DNA of 7,573 nt, taken from NCBI GenBank assembly GCA_041658245.1, contig JBBAAM010000092.1:1-7573 (forward strand), read 5' to 3'. The notes under the pieces are model-generated. The model had not been told where the DNA came from. It saw nothing but the letters and a program-made list of their open reading frames with translations, and searched no databases. Shown here piece by piece: positions 1 through 6,435 of the stretch (position 1 is the stretch's first letter; each line of letters opens with the position of its first letter). The DNA is from Fen-1258 sp041658245. GTDB lineage: Bacteria; Bacteroidota; Ignavibacteria; Ignavibacteriales; Melioribacteraceae. Position numbers and translations under genes: made by a program.

Positions 1-112
1 TGGCTTTCTTTGATTTTAAAGCTGATTTCTGATTATTCTGTGCAGTCGCATCAGAACCAGCACTTAAAATCAGAAGAGTGAAAATTGAATAGTAAACAAC
101 TTTTTTAATCAT
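1..112 (-). CDS. N-terminal end of an exported protein (partial, runs off left edge)
   Basis: Read on the minus strand from the ATG at 112-110, the frame stays open to the window edge for 37 codons. It begins M-I-K-K, continues with a hydrophobic stretch (VVYYSIFTLLILSA) and reaches a plausible signal peptidase I site at A-T-A followed by Q-N-N-Q. The residues after that are polar and Lys-rich. This is a classic Sec signal peptide of Bacteroidota style, where the mature protein often begins with Gln. A match to the phylum's -7 promoter element lies 26 nt upstream of the ATG. The gene lies 96 nt downstream of the SulP transporter on the same strand, but having its own promoter suggests it is a separate transcription unit. 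Too little is present to assign a family; only export across the inner membrane is supported. Confidence 0.7.
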   Translation of the reverse strand, partial: MIKKVVYYSIFTLLILSAGSDATAQNNQKSALKSKKA

Positions 113-138
113 GGTAAAATATCTTTAAATCTTATTCT

Positions 139-146
139 CAAATCTA
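139..146 (-). promoter_or_regulatory. Candidate Bacteroidota -7 element for the partial exported protein
   Basis: On the minus strand this reads TAGATTTG, an exact match to the Bacteroidota -7 consensus TAnnTTTG, 26 nt before the ATG at 112. A TTG lies upstream but only 14 nt away, shorter than the usual ~19-21 nt to the -33 element, so only the -7 half is convincing. Confidence 0.4.
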
Positions 147-208
147 ATAAAAATTCAGAGCAATTGTTCTCACCCAATAAAGCAGACGGGATTTAGTATG
201 CTGAGAGA

Positions 209-1900
209 TCAACCCGTTTCATGCTCATTAATCGAATGAACAACAATATCATGAACAGAATCTTTTCTGCTTACATGACCAAGAAGATGTTCGATATCTT
301 CAAATCTCAAAATATCGCGAACCTCGGAATGAGCTTCTGCAACCTTTAATGAAATACCTCGTGTTTCCAGATTGAGATAAAGCTTTTTTATTAACCTTGC
401 TCCGCTTGAATCAATATATGCGGAGGTGCTTAAATCAAAGATCACCACTTTTAGCTCTGATCCTGATGAAATTACTTTCGACCAGACCGTATGATAAACA
501 TTTGCAACATTAAAGTATAGAAGTGGTGATTCCACTCTGAATAACAGAACCCCCGGGAACGTTTCGTTGTCGGGGTGACGTTTCATATCGGTATACCTGT
601 TGGTGCCCGGTATTCTTCCAAGAAATGCAACGTGTGGAGTTGAGACTATTCTGATTATTAAAATTAAAGAAGCTATTGCCGCTATTACCACCCCCTGAAG
701 TATTCCAAAAACAATAACACTTAACAGGGCTAAAGAGGCAATGATAAAATCAAAATGATTCACTTTTCGTAAACGATTGAATTCTTTAAAGTTGACCAGG
801 CCTCTGATGGCAACCAGCACGACAGATGCAAGTATTACTGTGGGTAAATTTTTAAGCAGGTCCGTTAAAAACAAAAGACATACTGCAATAGTTCCGGATG
901 CAATTACCAGAGAGACAGGAGTTTTAGCACCGGCTTCCTCATTTACAGCTGATTGGGATAAACCGCCACTTACCGGATATCCATGACCCAATGATGTAGC
1001 TAAATTTGCCACACCAAGTGCCAGCAATTCTTGACGTGCATCAATTTCATAATCGTTTTTCTGGGCTAATGATTTTGCTGCAGAAACACTTTCTATATAA
1101 GCCAGCAGAAAGCATGCAAATGCCAGCGGAACAACACTTTTAATGTCTTCAATATTAAAAGAAGGTAAATTGAGTCTGGGCAGACCGGCAGGAATTACTC
1201 CAATCGTCTTAAAACCGGAAACTCCAAATGAGGTGCCTGAAATGATGATGATTGAAATTGCTACCACTATAATCGTAACCGGTTTGCCGGGCAATAATTT
1301 TTCTCCGGCAAAAATCATTATAATTGCTAAAAGACCAAAAATCAAAACAGAAATATTGGTTTCGGGTAATTGATGAATGAGGGTTGTTACACGTTCGAGA
1401 AAATTAGTCCCGCCTCCGGCAACACCAAACAACTTAGGTAATTGTGTTAAACCAATAGTTATTGCAGCACCGGCTTTAAAACCCAGTAATACAGTTTCGC
1501 TGATAAAATTTATCATGCTGCTCAAGCGTAAAGCATAAGCCATAACGCTCATTACAGCGAATACAAGGGCGGTGAGAGATGAGATATCGACCCAACGTTG
1601 TGGATCACCGTCAGCCAGGCTGACAAGTGTTGTCCCTATAAGCAATGATATTGCAGAAGTGGGGCCAATGGCAAGTTGCCTTCCTGTACCAAGTAAAGCA
1701 TAAAATATTCCCCCAATCAGATACCCGTAAACACCATACTGTGGAGGTAATCCAGCCAGAGTAGCGTAAGCAAGTGAAACAGGAATGGCATAAGCTGCCA
1801 GTGTTATCCCCGCTAAAGTATCGTTGCCAAAGAGTTTTAATGTATAATCTGAAAGCCATTGTGAGGCTGGTATTAGTCTTTTTAAAAATGAAATTTTCAT
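209..1900 (-). CDS. SulP-family anion transporter with C-terminal STAS domain
   Basis: This 563-residue protein has the full architecture of the SulP/SLC26 family of inner-membrane secondary transporters, which carry sulfate, bicarbonate or other anions, usually with H+ or Na+. The N-terminal domain has the family signature early on (residues 38-60, AYAIPVSLAYA then LPPQYGVYGY) and a conserved R-Q-L-A-I-G-P-T-S stretch at 74-82. About a dozen hydrophobic segments run to residue 418. From about residue 448 to 555 there is a cytosolic STAS domain, with VVIFDLS at 485-491 and the I-D-S-S-G loop at 496-500, the place where STAS proteins carry the regulatory serine. Length is normal for bacterial SulP. 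The first ATG is used; an A-rich leader precedes it and no Shine-Dalgarno is visible. The substrate cannot be read from the sequence, so no gene symbol is given. No partner gene such as a carbonic anhydrase is next to it. Confidence 0.96.
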   Translation of the reverse strand: MKISFLKRLIPASQWLSDYTLKLFGNDTLAGITLAAYAIPVSLAYATLAGLPPQYGVYGYLIGGIFYALLGTGRQLAIGPTSAISLLIGTTLVSLADGDPQRWVDISSLTALVFAVMSVMAYALRLSSMINFISETVLLGFKAGAAITIGLTQLPKLFGVAGGGTNFLERVTTLIHQLPETNISVLIFGLLAIIMIFAGEKLLPGKPVTIIVVAISIIIISGTSFGVSGFKTIGVIPAGLPRLNLPSFNIEDIKSVVPLAFACFLLAYIESVSAAKSLAQKNDYEIDARQELLALGVANLATSLGHGYPVSGGLSQSAVNEEAGAKTPVSLVIASGTIAVCLLFLTDLLKNLPTVILASVVLVAIRGLVNFKEFNRLRKVNHFDFIIASLALLSVIVFGILQGVVIAAIASLILIIRIVSTPHVAFLGRIPGTNRYTDMKRHPDNETFPGVLLFRVESPLLYFNVANVYHTVWSKVISSGSELKVVIFDLSTSAYIDSSGARLIKKLYLNLETRGISLKVAEAHSEVRDILRFEDIEHLLGHVSRKDSVHDIVVHSINEHETG

Positions 1901-2442
1901 TCTTAGATATTATTTTAACAATGTTCATATAAATAATAAAAGCAGTTATCCTGTTCTATTATAAAAGTACGTTTTTTTCTTTAATTCTTCTCTGGCAGTC
2001 TTTATAATCTGTGTAATTAATCCTTTTTTGTCATTTGTAAATTTCTCCCTGTCATTTATATAGTCAGTTGATAGTCTTCTTTTTAATTAATCGCAAAAAC
2101 CCCCGCAAGCGGGGCAGGCTATGATAGCTTGTGCGTCGGCCTGCCGAAGGCAACCGAGGAACGCGACAGCGTGACGAACTCGGCGAAGCCAATTAACCGA
2201 CCATGTTAGCTGGCGTAGCTTTTTTTTCTTTTATAGATGAATAGGAGTATAGGCTTGCCATCTGTCACCCATGCAAGACTTTCTCATCCAGCGGCAAGCC
2301 GGTTTTGTCAAGATGAAATTCACTAAGTCAAGGATACTGGTAAGCGTTAAGAGTTTTTTTGTCACCTGATATTAATCTAGATCAGAGTGTTTTAAAGAGC
2401 CGATAGATTGTTAGGTGGCTCACTTTGTCCGGAATAATCATT
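1901..2442. other. Gene-free stretch between the transporter and repeat copy 1
   Basis: No open frame here looks like a gene. The first ~190 bases are AT-rich and presumably hold the leader and promoter of the minus-strand transporter, although I found no exact TAnnTTTG there. The middle holds the GC-rich folded element at 2101-2228, listed separately. To its right is a perfect 8-bp inverted repeat, GGCTTGCC at 2252-2259 and GGCAAGCC at 2293-2300, with a 33-nt loop and no T run after it. The remainder (2301-2442) shows nothing I can interpret. Confidence 0.6.
2101..2228 (+). ncRNA. GC-rich multi-stem element ending in a T run (candidate structured RNA or palindromic intergenic repeat)
   Basis: A GC-rich island in AT-rich DNA folds into several nested stems. 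There is a hairpin CCCCG-CAAG-CGGGG (2101-2114). An outer paired region joins GCTA and AGCT (2118-2121, 2126-2129) to AGCT and TAGC (2208-2211, 2216-2219). Next inside is GTCGG (2135-2139) with CCGAC (2197-2201). Inside these are TGCC-GAA-GGCA (2142-2152) and CCGAG/CTCGG (2154-2158 with 2179-2183), the latter enclosing ACGC-GACA-GCGT (2161-2172). On the + strand the element ends in a small AGCT/AGCT hairpin followed by a run of eight T, like an intrinsic terminator. No + strand gene precedes it, and the neighbouring genes are all on the other strand. It could be a non-coding RNA, a REP-like palindromic repeat or a remnant of a mobile element; the sequence alone does not decide. The + orientation is inferred only from the T run. 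Confidence 0.4.
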
Positions 2443-2698
2443 AAATCATCCAAAACCAATAAAACCAGCTGTTTCCACAGTGGATAAATCAACGAAAATG
2501 TAAAAAAGACACCAGAAGACAACCCAAAACCCAGACGATAAGCCTGAAAGCTGCTTGCTAATGGAGCACGAATTTGGGTGGTAAGTGCATAGAAAAAGGC
2601 CGCTGCCTGGGATGTAGTGCAACGGGGGACTTCATATTGGGCACTGTCCCGAAAAATCGGGACAGGCTGTGCCACATGAAGTCCTGTTTATTAGCGGC
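2443..2698. repeat. Dispersed ~250-bp repeat, copy 1
   Basis: This aligns end to end, with small gaps, to 5141-5384 in the same orientation. Shared blocks include AATAAAACCAG, AAAATGTAAAAAAGA, AAGCCTGAAA, GGTGGTAAGTGCATAGAA, AAGGCCG, GGATGTAGTGCAAC and GAAGTCCT. The right end carries the long hairpin at 2627-2684. A 97-codon open frame on the minus strand (2675 to 2382) runs through this copy, but the matching frame in copy 2 is broken by a stop and shifts, so I treat the frame as incidental or a dead relic. In minus-strand terms the repeat starts about 6 nt after the stop codon of the nuclease gene. Confidence 0.75.
2627..2684. other. Long three-part hairpin at the end of repeat copy 1
   Basis: Three stems stack: GGACTTCAT (2627-2635) with ATGAAGTCC (2676-2684), GGCAC (2640-2644) with GTGCC (2669-2673), and TGTCCCGA (2645-2652) with TCGGGACA (2657-2664) around a loop of four A. 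The outer two stems recur in copy 2, while the inner one is unique to this copy. It is not followed by a T run on either strand, so it is not a standard intrinsic terminator. It could still shape the 3' end of the nuclease mRNA. Confidence 0.65.
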
Positions 2699-2703
2699 CA
2701 TTT

Positions 2704-3198
2704 TTATATTAATCCGTGGGATTTAGCTATTCTTGTACAGTACTTAAAGTCTTTGCAGTTTTCCAGGATATCAAAATTATTTTTAAAAAATTCTATCTTC
2801 CCGAGACCTTTGCTCTTTGTCCCAAAGATCGAAATCAAACAAGTGGGTACGAAAAACATATCAAAAGAACCATCCTCATTTGGTCTAAAACCAATAATTA
2901 CGTCAGAAGTTTCAGGTGATTGTGTGTAAGTCTTTATGTCACTTTTATATTCTCTGTCAACGCCTCCTCTAGTTCCTCCAGTAAAACTTATGCTAGAACG
3001 AGCTGTTTTAACTTGTGCTCTAATAATATTTTCCTTTCCAGATTCAAGTTTCCGCACAATTATTATATCGTATGGGGAAAGGGGTAGGTCAACTAGGGAA
3101 ACATTCTGATATCTTTTCATCAAAAACCCGACTACGATATGCTCATGAGCAAAACCATCTATCGAGGCCTGTTTTCCAATTTCTTCTGTATTTGGCAT
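2704..3198 (-). CDS. Small PD-(D/E)XK-like protein, probable type II restriction endonuclease
   Basis: This 164-residue protein has no signal peptide or membrane segment. It is best read as a PD-(D/E)XK-fold nuclease. An N-terminal helix carries Glu19 (GFAHEHIV). A strand with Asp44 (SPYDIIIV, 41-48) is followed 17 residues later by Gln62-Val63-Lys64 (IIRAQVKTA), which gives the pattern E-D-QxK, a known variant in which Gln replaces the usual D/E. A Gly-rich loop (FTGGTRGG, 72-79) follows, then hydrophobic strands near 99-104 (DVIIGF) and 112-118 (FDMFFVP). The start codon lies 1 nt after the stop of the methyltransferase gene, which implies one mRNA and translational coupling. That pairing is the main reason to call it the restriction partner. 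The family is not recognised by name. Alternatives are a nickase, a DNA mismatch-repair-like nuclease, or an accessory subunit. Confidence 0.65.
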   Translation of the reverse strand: MPNTEEIGKQASIDGFAHEHIVVGFLMKRYQNVSLVDLPLSPYDIIIVRKLESGKENIIRAQVKTARSSISFTGGTRGGVDREYKSDIKTYTQSPETSDVIIGFRPNEDGSFDMFFVPTCLISIFGTKSKGLGKIEFFKNNFDILENCKDFKYCTRIAKSHGLI

Positions 3199-3199
3199 A

Positions 3200-4588
3200 C
3201 TATTTTCTTAAAACAATGATCCAATCAGTGTTAATACGTTCTTCTCTAGGCACTTTTATAAAGTGTTTAATTATTTCAGATCCAAAGTAATTCTCAATAT
3301 TGAATCCTAATCCTTTAGAAAGATTCATCAGATATTTCCAACTTTCAAATAATTCACCTTTTATTCGATTATTACCTACAACAACAATATATCTGGCACC
3401 AGGTTTTAGCTTTCTGTAAACTTCTTTCATATTTAAACTCATGTCATAGAGATATTTGTAAGCAATAAAAGCTCTTCTTGGATCAGAATTAAATATTGCT
3501 TTAATTTTCTGATCAGCCTGATCTTCTCCTATCAAATGAAGATTTTTATAATCATTTATTTTTACTACTTCAGTCCCAATATGAATCTCTTTTAGTTTAC
3601 TTAAGGATCCATTAGCTAAGCCAAGCCAATACATTTCTAACTGGTGTGTCCTTGGATAATCAACCGCATTTGCATAAGGAGGTGAAGTTATTGCAAGATC
3701 AATGGAATTATCCGGATAAGTTAAAAATCGGGCATCATTACCGGTAGGGATCTCAACGTAATTGTCAAATTGATAACGATTTGTAAAATCTTTTATCCGA
3801 AAAGAATTTAAAATTAGATTTTCGGCAAATTTTGTTAAAGCAAATGATGGGAAAACTTCTTTATTAAGCTTTTTTCTGACAACAGTTCGAGTACAATTGT
3901 CATCTGCATTTGAGACTGCACGAATAACTGATGACATGGAAATTAAACATAAGTCTTTAATATCCTGGTTTGTTGCAGTTTTTAAAATTGTCTTTTTAAT
4001 GAAAGCTAATTCAAGTAATATTTCGTTAATAAACCAGTTTTCACGATAAGGAAAATCAGGGATATCTGTTTTATCAACCAGAAATGGAGTATAATTTACT
4101 AATTCTTTAAGTATGTAATCTACTGCATAATCAAGCTCTTGATTATTAATTGGGGTAGTTTTTACTTTCGCAAGGTATCTGGCGAACGGATCAACGTCTA
4201 TAGCTATCGAATTTCTATTAGAAAGAAGAGCTTCAATATTGGTTGTTGCACTTCCAGCAAAAGGATCCAAGATCAGATCATAAGGATTTGAATATTTTTT
4301 GATTAGCCATCTAGGTAGTTCTGGAAAAAATTTTGCTGGGTATTTGTGTATCCCATGGGAGTATTTTGTTTGATCATAACTTATAAAGAGGAATCTTTGC
4401 CCATTTTCAATTTCTAAGTCTTTAGGAATTTCTCCATCAATCCTGATTAAACTCTCTCCAAATTCATTAGTTATATTTTTTACATTTGATAAATCTTCAA
4501 ATGCAATCTGTGGATCAGGTTGTTTGAAATATTTCTTCTTGGCAACCTTTGCTTTAATTTCTTTTATTGAAATTGGATAGTAATTCAT
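3200..4588 (-). CDS. DNA methyltransferase (N4-cytosine or N6-adenine type, SPPY motif)
   Basis: This 462-residue protein would transfer a methyl group from S-adenosylmethionine to the exocyclic amine of cytosine or adenine in a specific DNA site. Motifs in order are: H-G-I-H-K-Y-P-A-K-F at 78-87 (motif X type); the SAM-binding loop DPFAGSATT at 108-116 (motif I); AIDVDP at 129-134 (motif II acidic residue); a ~160-residue middle section likely to read the target site; catalytic T-S-P-P-Y at 301-305 (motif IV); and later GARYIVVVGNN at 397-407. The order X, I, variable region, IV is that of alpha-type amino-methyltransferases, although the SPPY tetrad is more typical of beta-type enzymes. DPFAGSATT has Ala where most relatives have Gly. 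The protein is about the usual length and intact. It is followed 1 nt later by the nuclease-like gene. A perfect -7 promoter match lies just upstream. Base versus site specificity cannot be read from the sequence. Confidence 0.92.
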   Translation of the reverse strand: MNYYPISIKEIKAKVAKKKYFKQPDPQIAFEDLSNVKNITNEFGESLIRIDGEIPKDLEIENGQRFLFISYDQTKYSHGIHKYPAKFFPELPRWLIKKYSNPYDLILDPFAGSATTNIEALLSNRNSIAIDVDPFARYLAKVKTTPINNQELDYAVDYILKELVNYTPFLVDKTDIPDFPYRENWFINEILLELAFIKKTILKTATNQDIKDLCLISMSSVIRAVSNADDNCTRTVVRKKLNKEVFPSFALTKFAENLILNSFRIKDFTNRYQFDNYVEIPTGNDARFLTYPDNSIDLAITSPPYANAVDYPRTHQLEMYWLGLANGSLSKLKEIHIGTEVVKINDYKNLHLIGEDQADQKIKAIFNSDPRRAFIAYKYLYDMSLNMKEVYRKLKPGARYIVVVGNNRIKGELFESWKYLMNLSKGLGFNIENYFGSEIIKHFIKVPREERINTDWIIVLRK

Positions 4589-4601
4589 TCCAGGTTTTTT
4601 T

Positions 4602-4609
4602 CAAAGATA
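4602..4609 (-). promoter_or_regulatory. Candidate -7 element of the restriction-modification operon
   Basis: On the minus strand it reads TATCTTTG, an exact TAnnTTTG match, 13 nt before the methyltransferase ATG. About 20 nt further upstream there is only a T-rich CTTT in place of a TTTG -33 element. If used, the transcript would start within a few bases of the start codon, giving a very short leader. No operator-like palindrome or controller gene was seen near it. Confidence 0.4.
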
Positions 4610-4924
4610 TTAAATCTAATTGAGTCTATAAAGTCAGCTTGTATTAAATCTCTATACAGACTCGAATCTTGACTAATGGCAAAAATAGGTGTTAATAATC
4701 AAGGTGTTACGAATTTGTCCCTTATCCAGTGTTTTCTCATTTTTAATGCAATTTTGCCGTTTGCTTGCGAATTTAACTGAGAATCTCGGTGTGAGGAATG
4801 ATTGTTAACGGCAGTTTGTCTAAAAACCTTCGATAATCATCAGATATTAATCAAATTTATAGCGTTTTAATTGAGGTTCAAAAAAATTTACCGGGATTAC
4901 CTTGAGATAGAAAAAATGCAGAAA

Positions 4925-4988
4925 CAGGCTATTTTTTTGATTGTAATAATGTTCCGAAAGGATGTTCAACTATAGCCTGGCGTTTTTT
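4925..4988 (+). terminator. Terminator-like stem with T run
   Basis: CAGGCTAT pairs perfectly with ATAGCCTG across 39 nt, and a GGCG then a run of six T follow on the + strand. The loop is long and no + strand gene lies upstream, so if it works as a terminator it would end an unseen small RNA or stray + strand transcription. Confidence 0.25.
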
Positions 4989-5140
4989 ATAAAAGTGGCG
5001 CCATCTGCGTTAGAATTGCTTCCAAAGATCCGTGCCCCATCAAATGTACTTTATACAACAAAAATATTATCGTGCTGATTATGGGCATCTTAAATCACCC
5101 GCTTTGCCGGGATGGGAAAGGTATTGCCAAAAAGTTACAA

Positions 5141-5384
5141 AAACATCTAAAAACAAATAAAACCAGTTGAGTGCCGTAGCGAAAAATCAATAAAACCAAC
5201 AAAAATGTAAAAAAGAGAACAACATATAACCCAAAAATCACCCAACAAGCCTGAAATGAGGCTGCTCATGGAACACGAATTACGGTGGTAAGTGCATAGA
5301 ATAAGGCCGGGGGCCCGGATGTAGTGCAACACTCTACTTCATTCTTGGCACTGCGTGCCGAATGAAGTCCTACTTATTATGGGC
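5141..5384. repeat. Dispersed ~250-bp repeat, copy 2
   Basis: This is the partner of 2443-2698, in the same orientation, sharing the blocks listed there. The right end holds a shorter form of the hairpin: ACTTCATT (5336-5343) with AATGAAGT (5361-5368), and GGCAC (5347-5351) with GTGCC (5355-5359) around TGC. It lacks the inner TGTCCCGA/TCGGGACA arm found in copy 1. Frames that are open in copy 1 are interrupted here, for example by TGA after the codons that match R-A-P. In minus-strand terms it begins about 6 nt after the stop codon of the possible small gene at 5391-5549, which is the same placement as copy 1. Confidence 0.75.
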
Positions 5385-5390
5385 AGTAAT

Positions 5391-5549
5391 TTAAAATTTA
5401 ATTGTTTTACGATAATTCGTCTTTTTCTGTCCAGTTATTGATATTGTTATTGGCAGGCCTATTGGCTTTATCTCGGCGGCAGGAGTTCTACCGGTACCAA
5501 AAACTTGATAAGTGGCTTTAAATTCGCTCACAATGTGTTTCTCGTCCAT
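5391..5549 (-). CDS. Possible small gene, 52 residues, unknown
   Basis: A short minus-strand frame begins M-D-E-K-H-I-V and ends T-I-K-F. It is rich in alternating polar and hydrophobic residues (EFKATYQVFG, then GLPITISITG), suggesting beta strands. It starts 33 nt after the stop of the outer-membrane protein and happens to be in the same frame as that gene, with 11 sense codons in between. It could therefore be a coupled small gene or the tail of a longer protein cut off by the TAG stop. Its first codons overlap a copy of the 56-bp repeat family, which weakens the case that it is a gene. No family is recognised. Confidence 0.3.
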   Translation of the reverse strand: MDEKHIVSEFKATYQVFGTGRTPAAEIKPIGLPITISITGQKKTNYRKTIKF

Positions 5550-5568
5550 GTTGAAGTTGTCCGGCCTG
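5531..5568 (-). repeat. Single copy of the ~56-bp repeat family
   Basis: On the minus strand this begins GGCCGGACAACTTCAACATG and goes on GACGAGAAACACATTG. It matches the first half of the tandem units at 6309-6420, sharing the core CC(A/G)GACAAcTT then a (G)GAC(A/G)AGA block. The second half of the unit is displaced, with GCCACTTATCAAG appearing a little further on. It sits between the outer-membrane protein gene and the hairpin repeat. Confidence 0.45.
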
Positions 5569-5582
5569 CATAAAGCAATTAA

Positions 5583-6227
5583 CTATTTTCTATTCCATTT
5601 GTAGATGAGAGATACTCGGACACTTTGATTGTCAAGATTAAGTGATCCTCCTGTGTTTGTATCTTTTACTTTTTCTGATCCGGAAATTCTTTCGCTTGAT
5701 GCGTACTTAAATACTAATTGTGGAATTATCTCTGCTGCAATTGAAAAATCACCAGTAATATTAAGAATAAAGCCAGAATTAAATCCAAATCCAGGTTCTA
5801 TACTGAAGTCATCTAGATATCTTGAATCATGAGGTAAGGTAGGATCTTCCCTTTTATTTCTTTGAAAACTGGTCGAGGTAATAAAATTTATCCCGTAAAA
5901 GGCCGTCAGTTTTTCTGTGATTTGTGTTCTCTTTTCTAATCCTATTTCAAATCTTCCAGCGAAATGTGTTGATTTAGAAGGATATTGAACACTTGATCCG
6001 TATTTCTGGTCAGCATATTCAGAGTATATGTCAGTAATCCCAATTCTGAAGAAGTTTCCGTTTTTTAATTCTGATTTGTATTGAAGACCAAAATTGTTGA
6101 ATGTCAAAAGATTTCCACTCAGGTAGAGTTCTTTGATTTTGGTATTTTCAGATTCTTGAGAAAATAGACTAGGAGACAGAAATCCAAAAAGGATTATTAC
6201 GATCACTAGCGAATGCATCTTCTTCAT
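5583..6227 (-). CDS. Outer-membrane beta-barrel protein
   Basis: A 214-residue protein if translation starts at the M-K-K-M at 6227. A longer frame reaches 6293, but the added 22 residues would bury the signal peptide, so I reject that start. Residues 1-23 form a Sec signal peptide (basic start, LVIVIILFGFLS core) with likely cleavage at F-S before Q-E-S. The mature part is a string of amphipathic strands of alternating residues, for example IKELYLSGNLLTF, NFFRIGITDIY, HFAGRFEIGLEK and KLTAFYGINFIT. It ends in S-V-R-V-S-L-I-Y-K-W-N-R-K, a typical last barrel strand. Size and pattern fit a small, about 8-stranded outer-membrane barrel of the kind common in Bacteroidota. No enzyme motif is seen; the role could be adhesion, envelope structure or small-molecule passage. 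The family name cannot be fixed by eye. Confidence 0.8.
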   Translation of the reverse strand: MKKMHSLVIVIILFGFLSPSLFSQESENTKIKELYLSGNLLTFNNFGLQYKSELKNGNFFRIGITDIYSEYADQKYGSSVQYPSKSTHFAGRFEIGLEKRTQITEKLTAFYGINFITSTSFQRNKREDPTLPHDSRYLDDFSIEPGFGFNSGFILNITGDFSIAAEIIPQLVFKYASSERISGSEKVKDTNTGGSLNLDNQSVRVSLIYKWNRK

Positions 6228-6308
6228 AATATTGGTTTTAGGTTTATATATTAAATTCAGTGTTATTTTCTTAACAACAAATATTTGATCCAATTATTGT
6301 GTGGTTTT

Positions 6309-6420
6309 TTCCAGTCCTGGTAGGTGGCCGGTATTTCTCTTGTCACGATAAAGTTGTCTGGATGGGACAATCTCGGTAGATTGAATGTATTTGTTTTGTC
6401 ATAAGTAATTTGTCCGGATA
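6309..6420 (-). repeat. Tandem pair of 56-bp repeat units
   Basis: Two adjacent units of exactly 56 bp: 6365-6420 begins TATCCGGACAAATTACTTAT on the minus strand and 6309-6364 begins CATCCAGACAACTTTATCGT. They share CC(A/G)GACAA, the (G)TGACAA block, AGAAATAC or ACAAATAC, and CTACC(A/G). Because 56 is not a multiple of three the units fall in different frames, so this is not a protein repeat. The pair begins 15 nt after the stop codon of the 66-residue gene on the same strand. Confidence 0.6.
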
Positions 6421-6435
6421 GTCAGTTATAGGCTA

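Larger units (their letters stand above)
4589..5140. other. Gene-free stretch upstream of the methyltransferase
   Basis: There is no convincing gene here. It contains the operon promoter at its left end and an inverted repeat TGCCGTT (4755-4761) / AACGGCA (4807-4813). A perfect 8-bp stem CAGGCTAT (4925-4932) / ATAGCCTG (4972-4979) encloses TCC-GAAA-GGA and is followed on the + strand by GGCG and six T. A small hairpin CCCG/CGGG lies at 5098-5111. On the minus strand, the frame ending at 4972 reads F-D-G-A-R-I-F-G-S-N-S-N-A-D-G-A-T over about 20 codons, which looks protein-like but is closed by a stop just upstream. It may be a gene remnant. I could not identify it. Confidence 0.45.

Noticed and set aside
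1611..1928. 105-codon minus-strand frame overlapping the transporter start
   Set aside because: It lies almost wholly inside the SulP coding region in another frame, and its Cys/Trp-rich composition is typical of a shadow frame.
2101..2228. tRNA or tmRNA gene
   Set aside because: There is no acceptor/T-arm arrangement, no T-loop GTTCRA pattern and no CCA end; the stems do not fit a cloverleaf.
2252..2300. Intrinsic terminator from the GGCTTGCC/GGCAAGCC inverted repeat
   Set aside because: The 33-nt loop is long and there is no T run on either side, so I mention it only as an inverted repeat.
2382..2675. 97-codon minus-strand frame through repeat copy 1
   Set aside because: The matching stretch of copy 2 (5147-5332 and neighbouring frames) has stops and frame changes, and the frame crosses the repeat's hairpin. 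The conserved residues (for example F-Y-A-L-T-T) follow from the DNA repeat being conserved, so I do not call a gene.
6228..6293. Upstream start for the barrel protein, adding 22 residues
   Set aside because: It would place a polar, Lys-containing stretch before an otherwise standard signal peptide that begins exactly at the M-K-K-M at 6227.
6263..6425. Minus-strand frame through the 56-bp units reading P-D-N-F-I-V-T-R-E-I-P-A-T-Y-Q-D
   Set aside because: The frame looks protein-like and partly recurs in other units, but it has no start codon, the 56-bp period shifts frame between units, and other units contain stops. A decayed coding origin remains possible.
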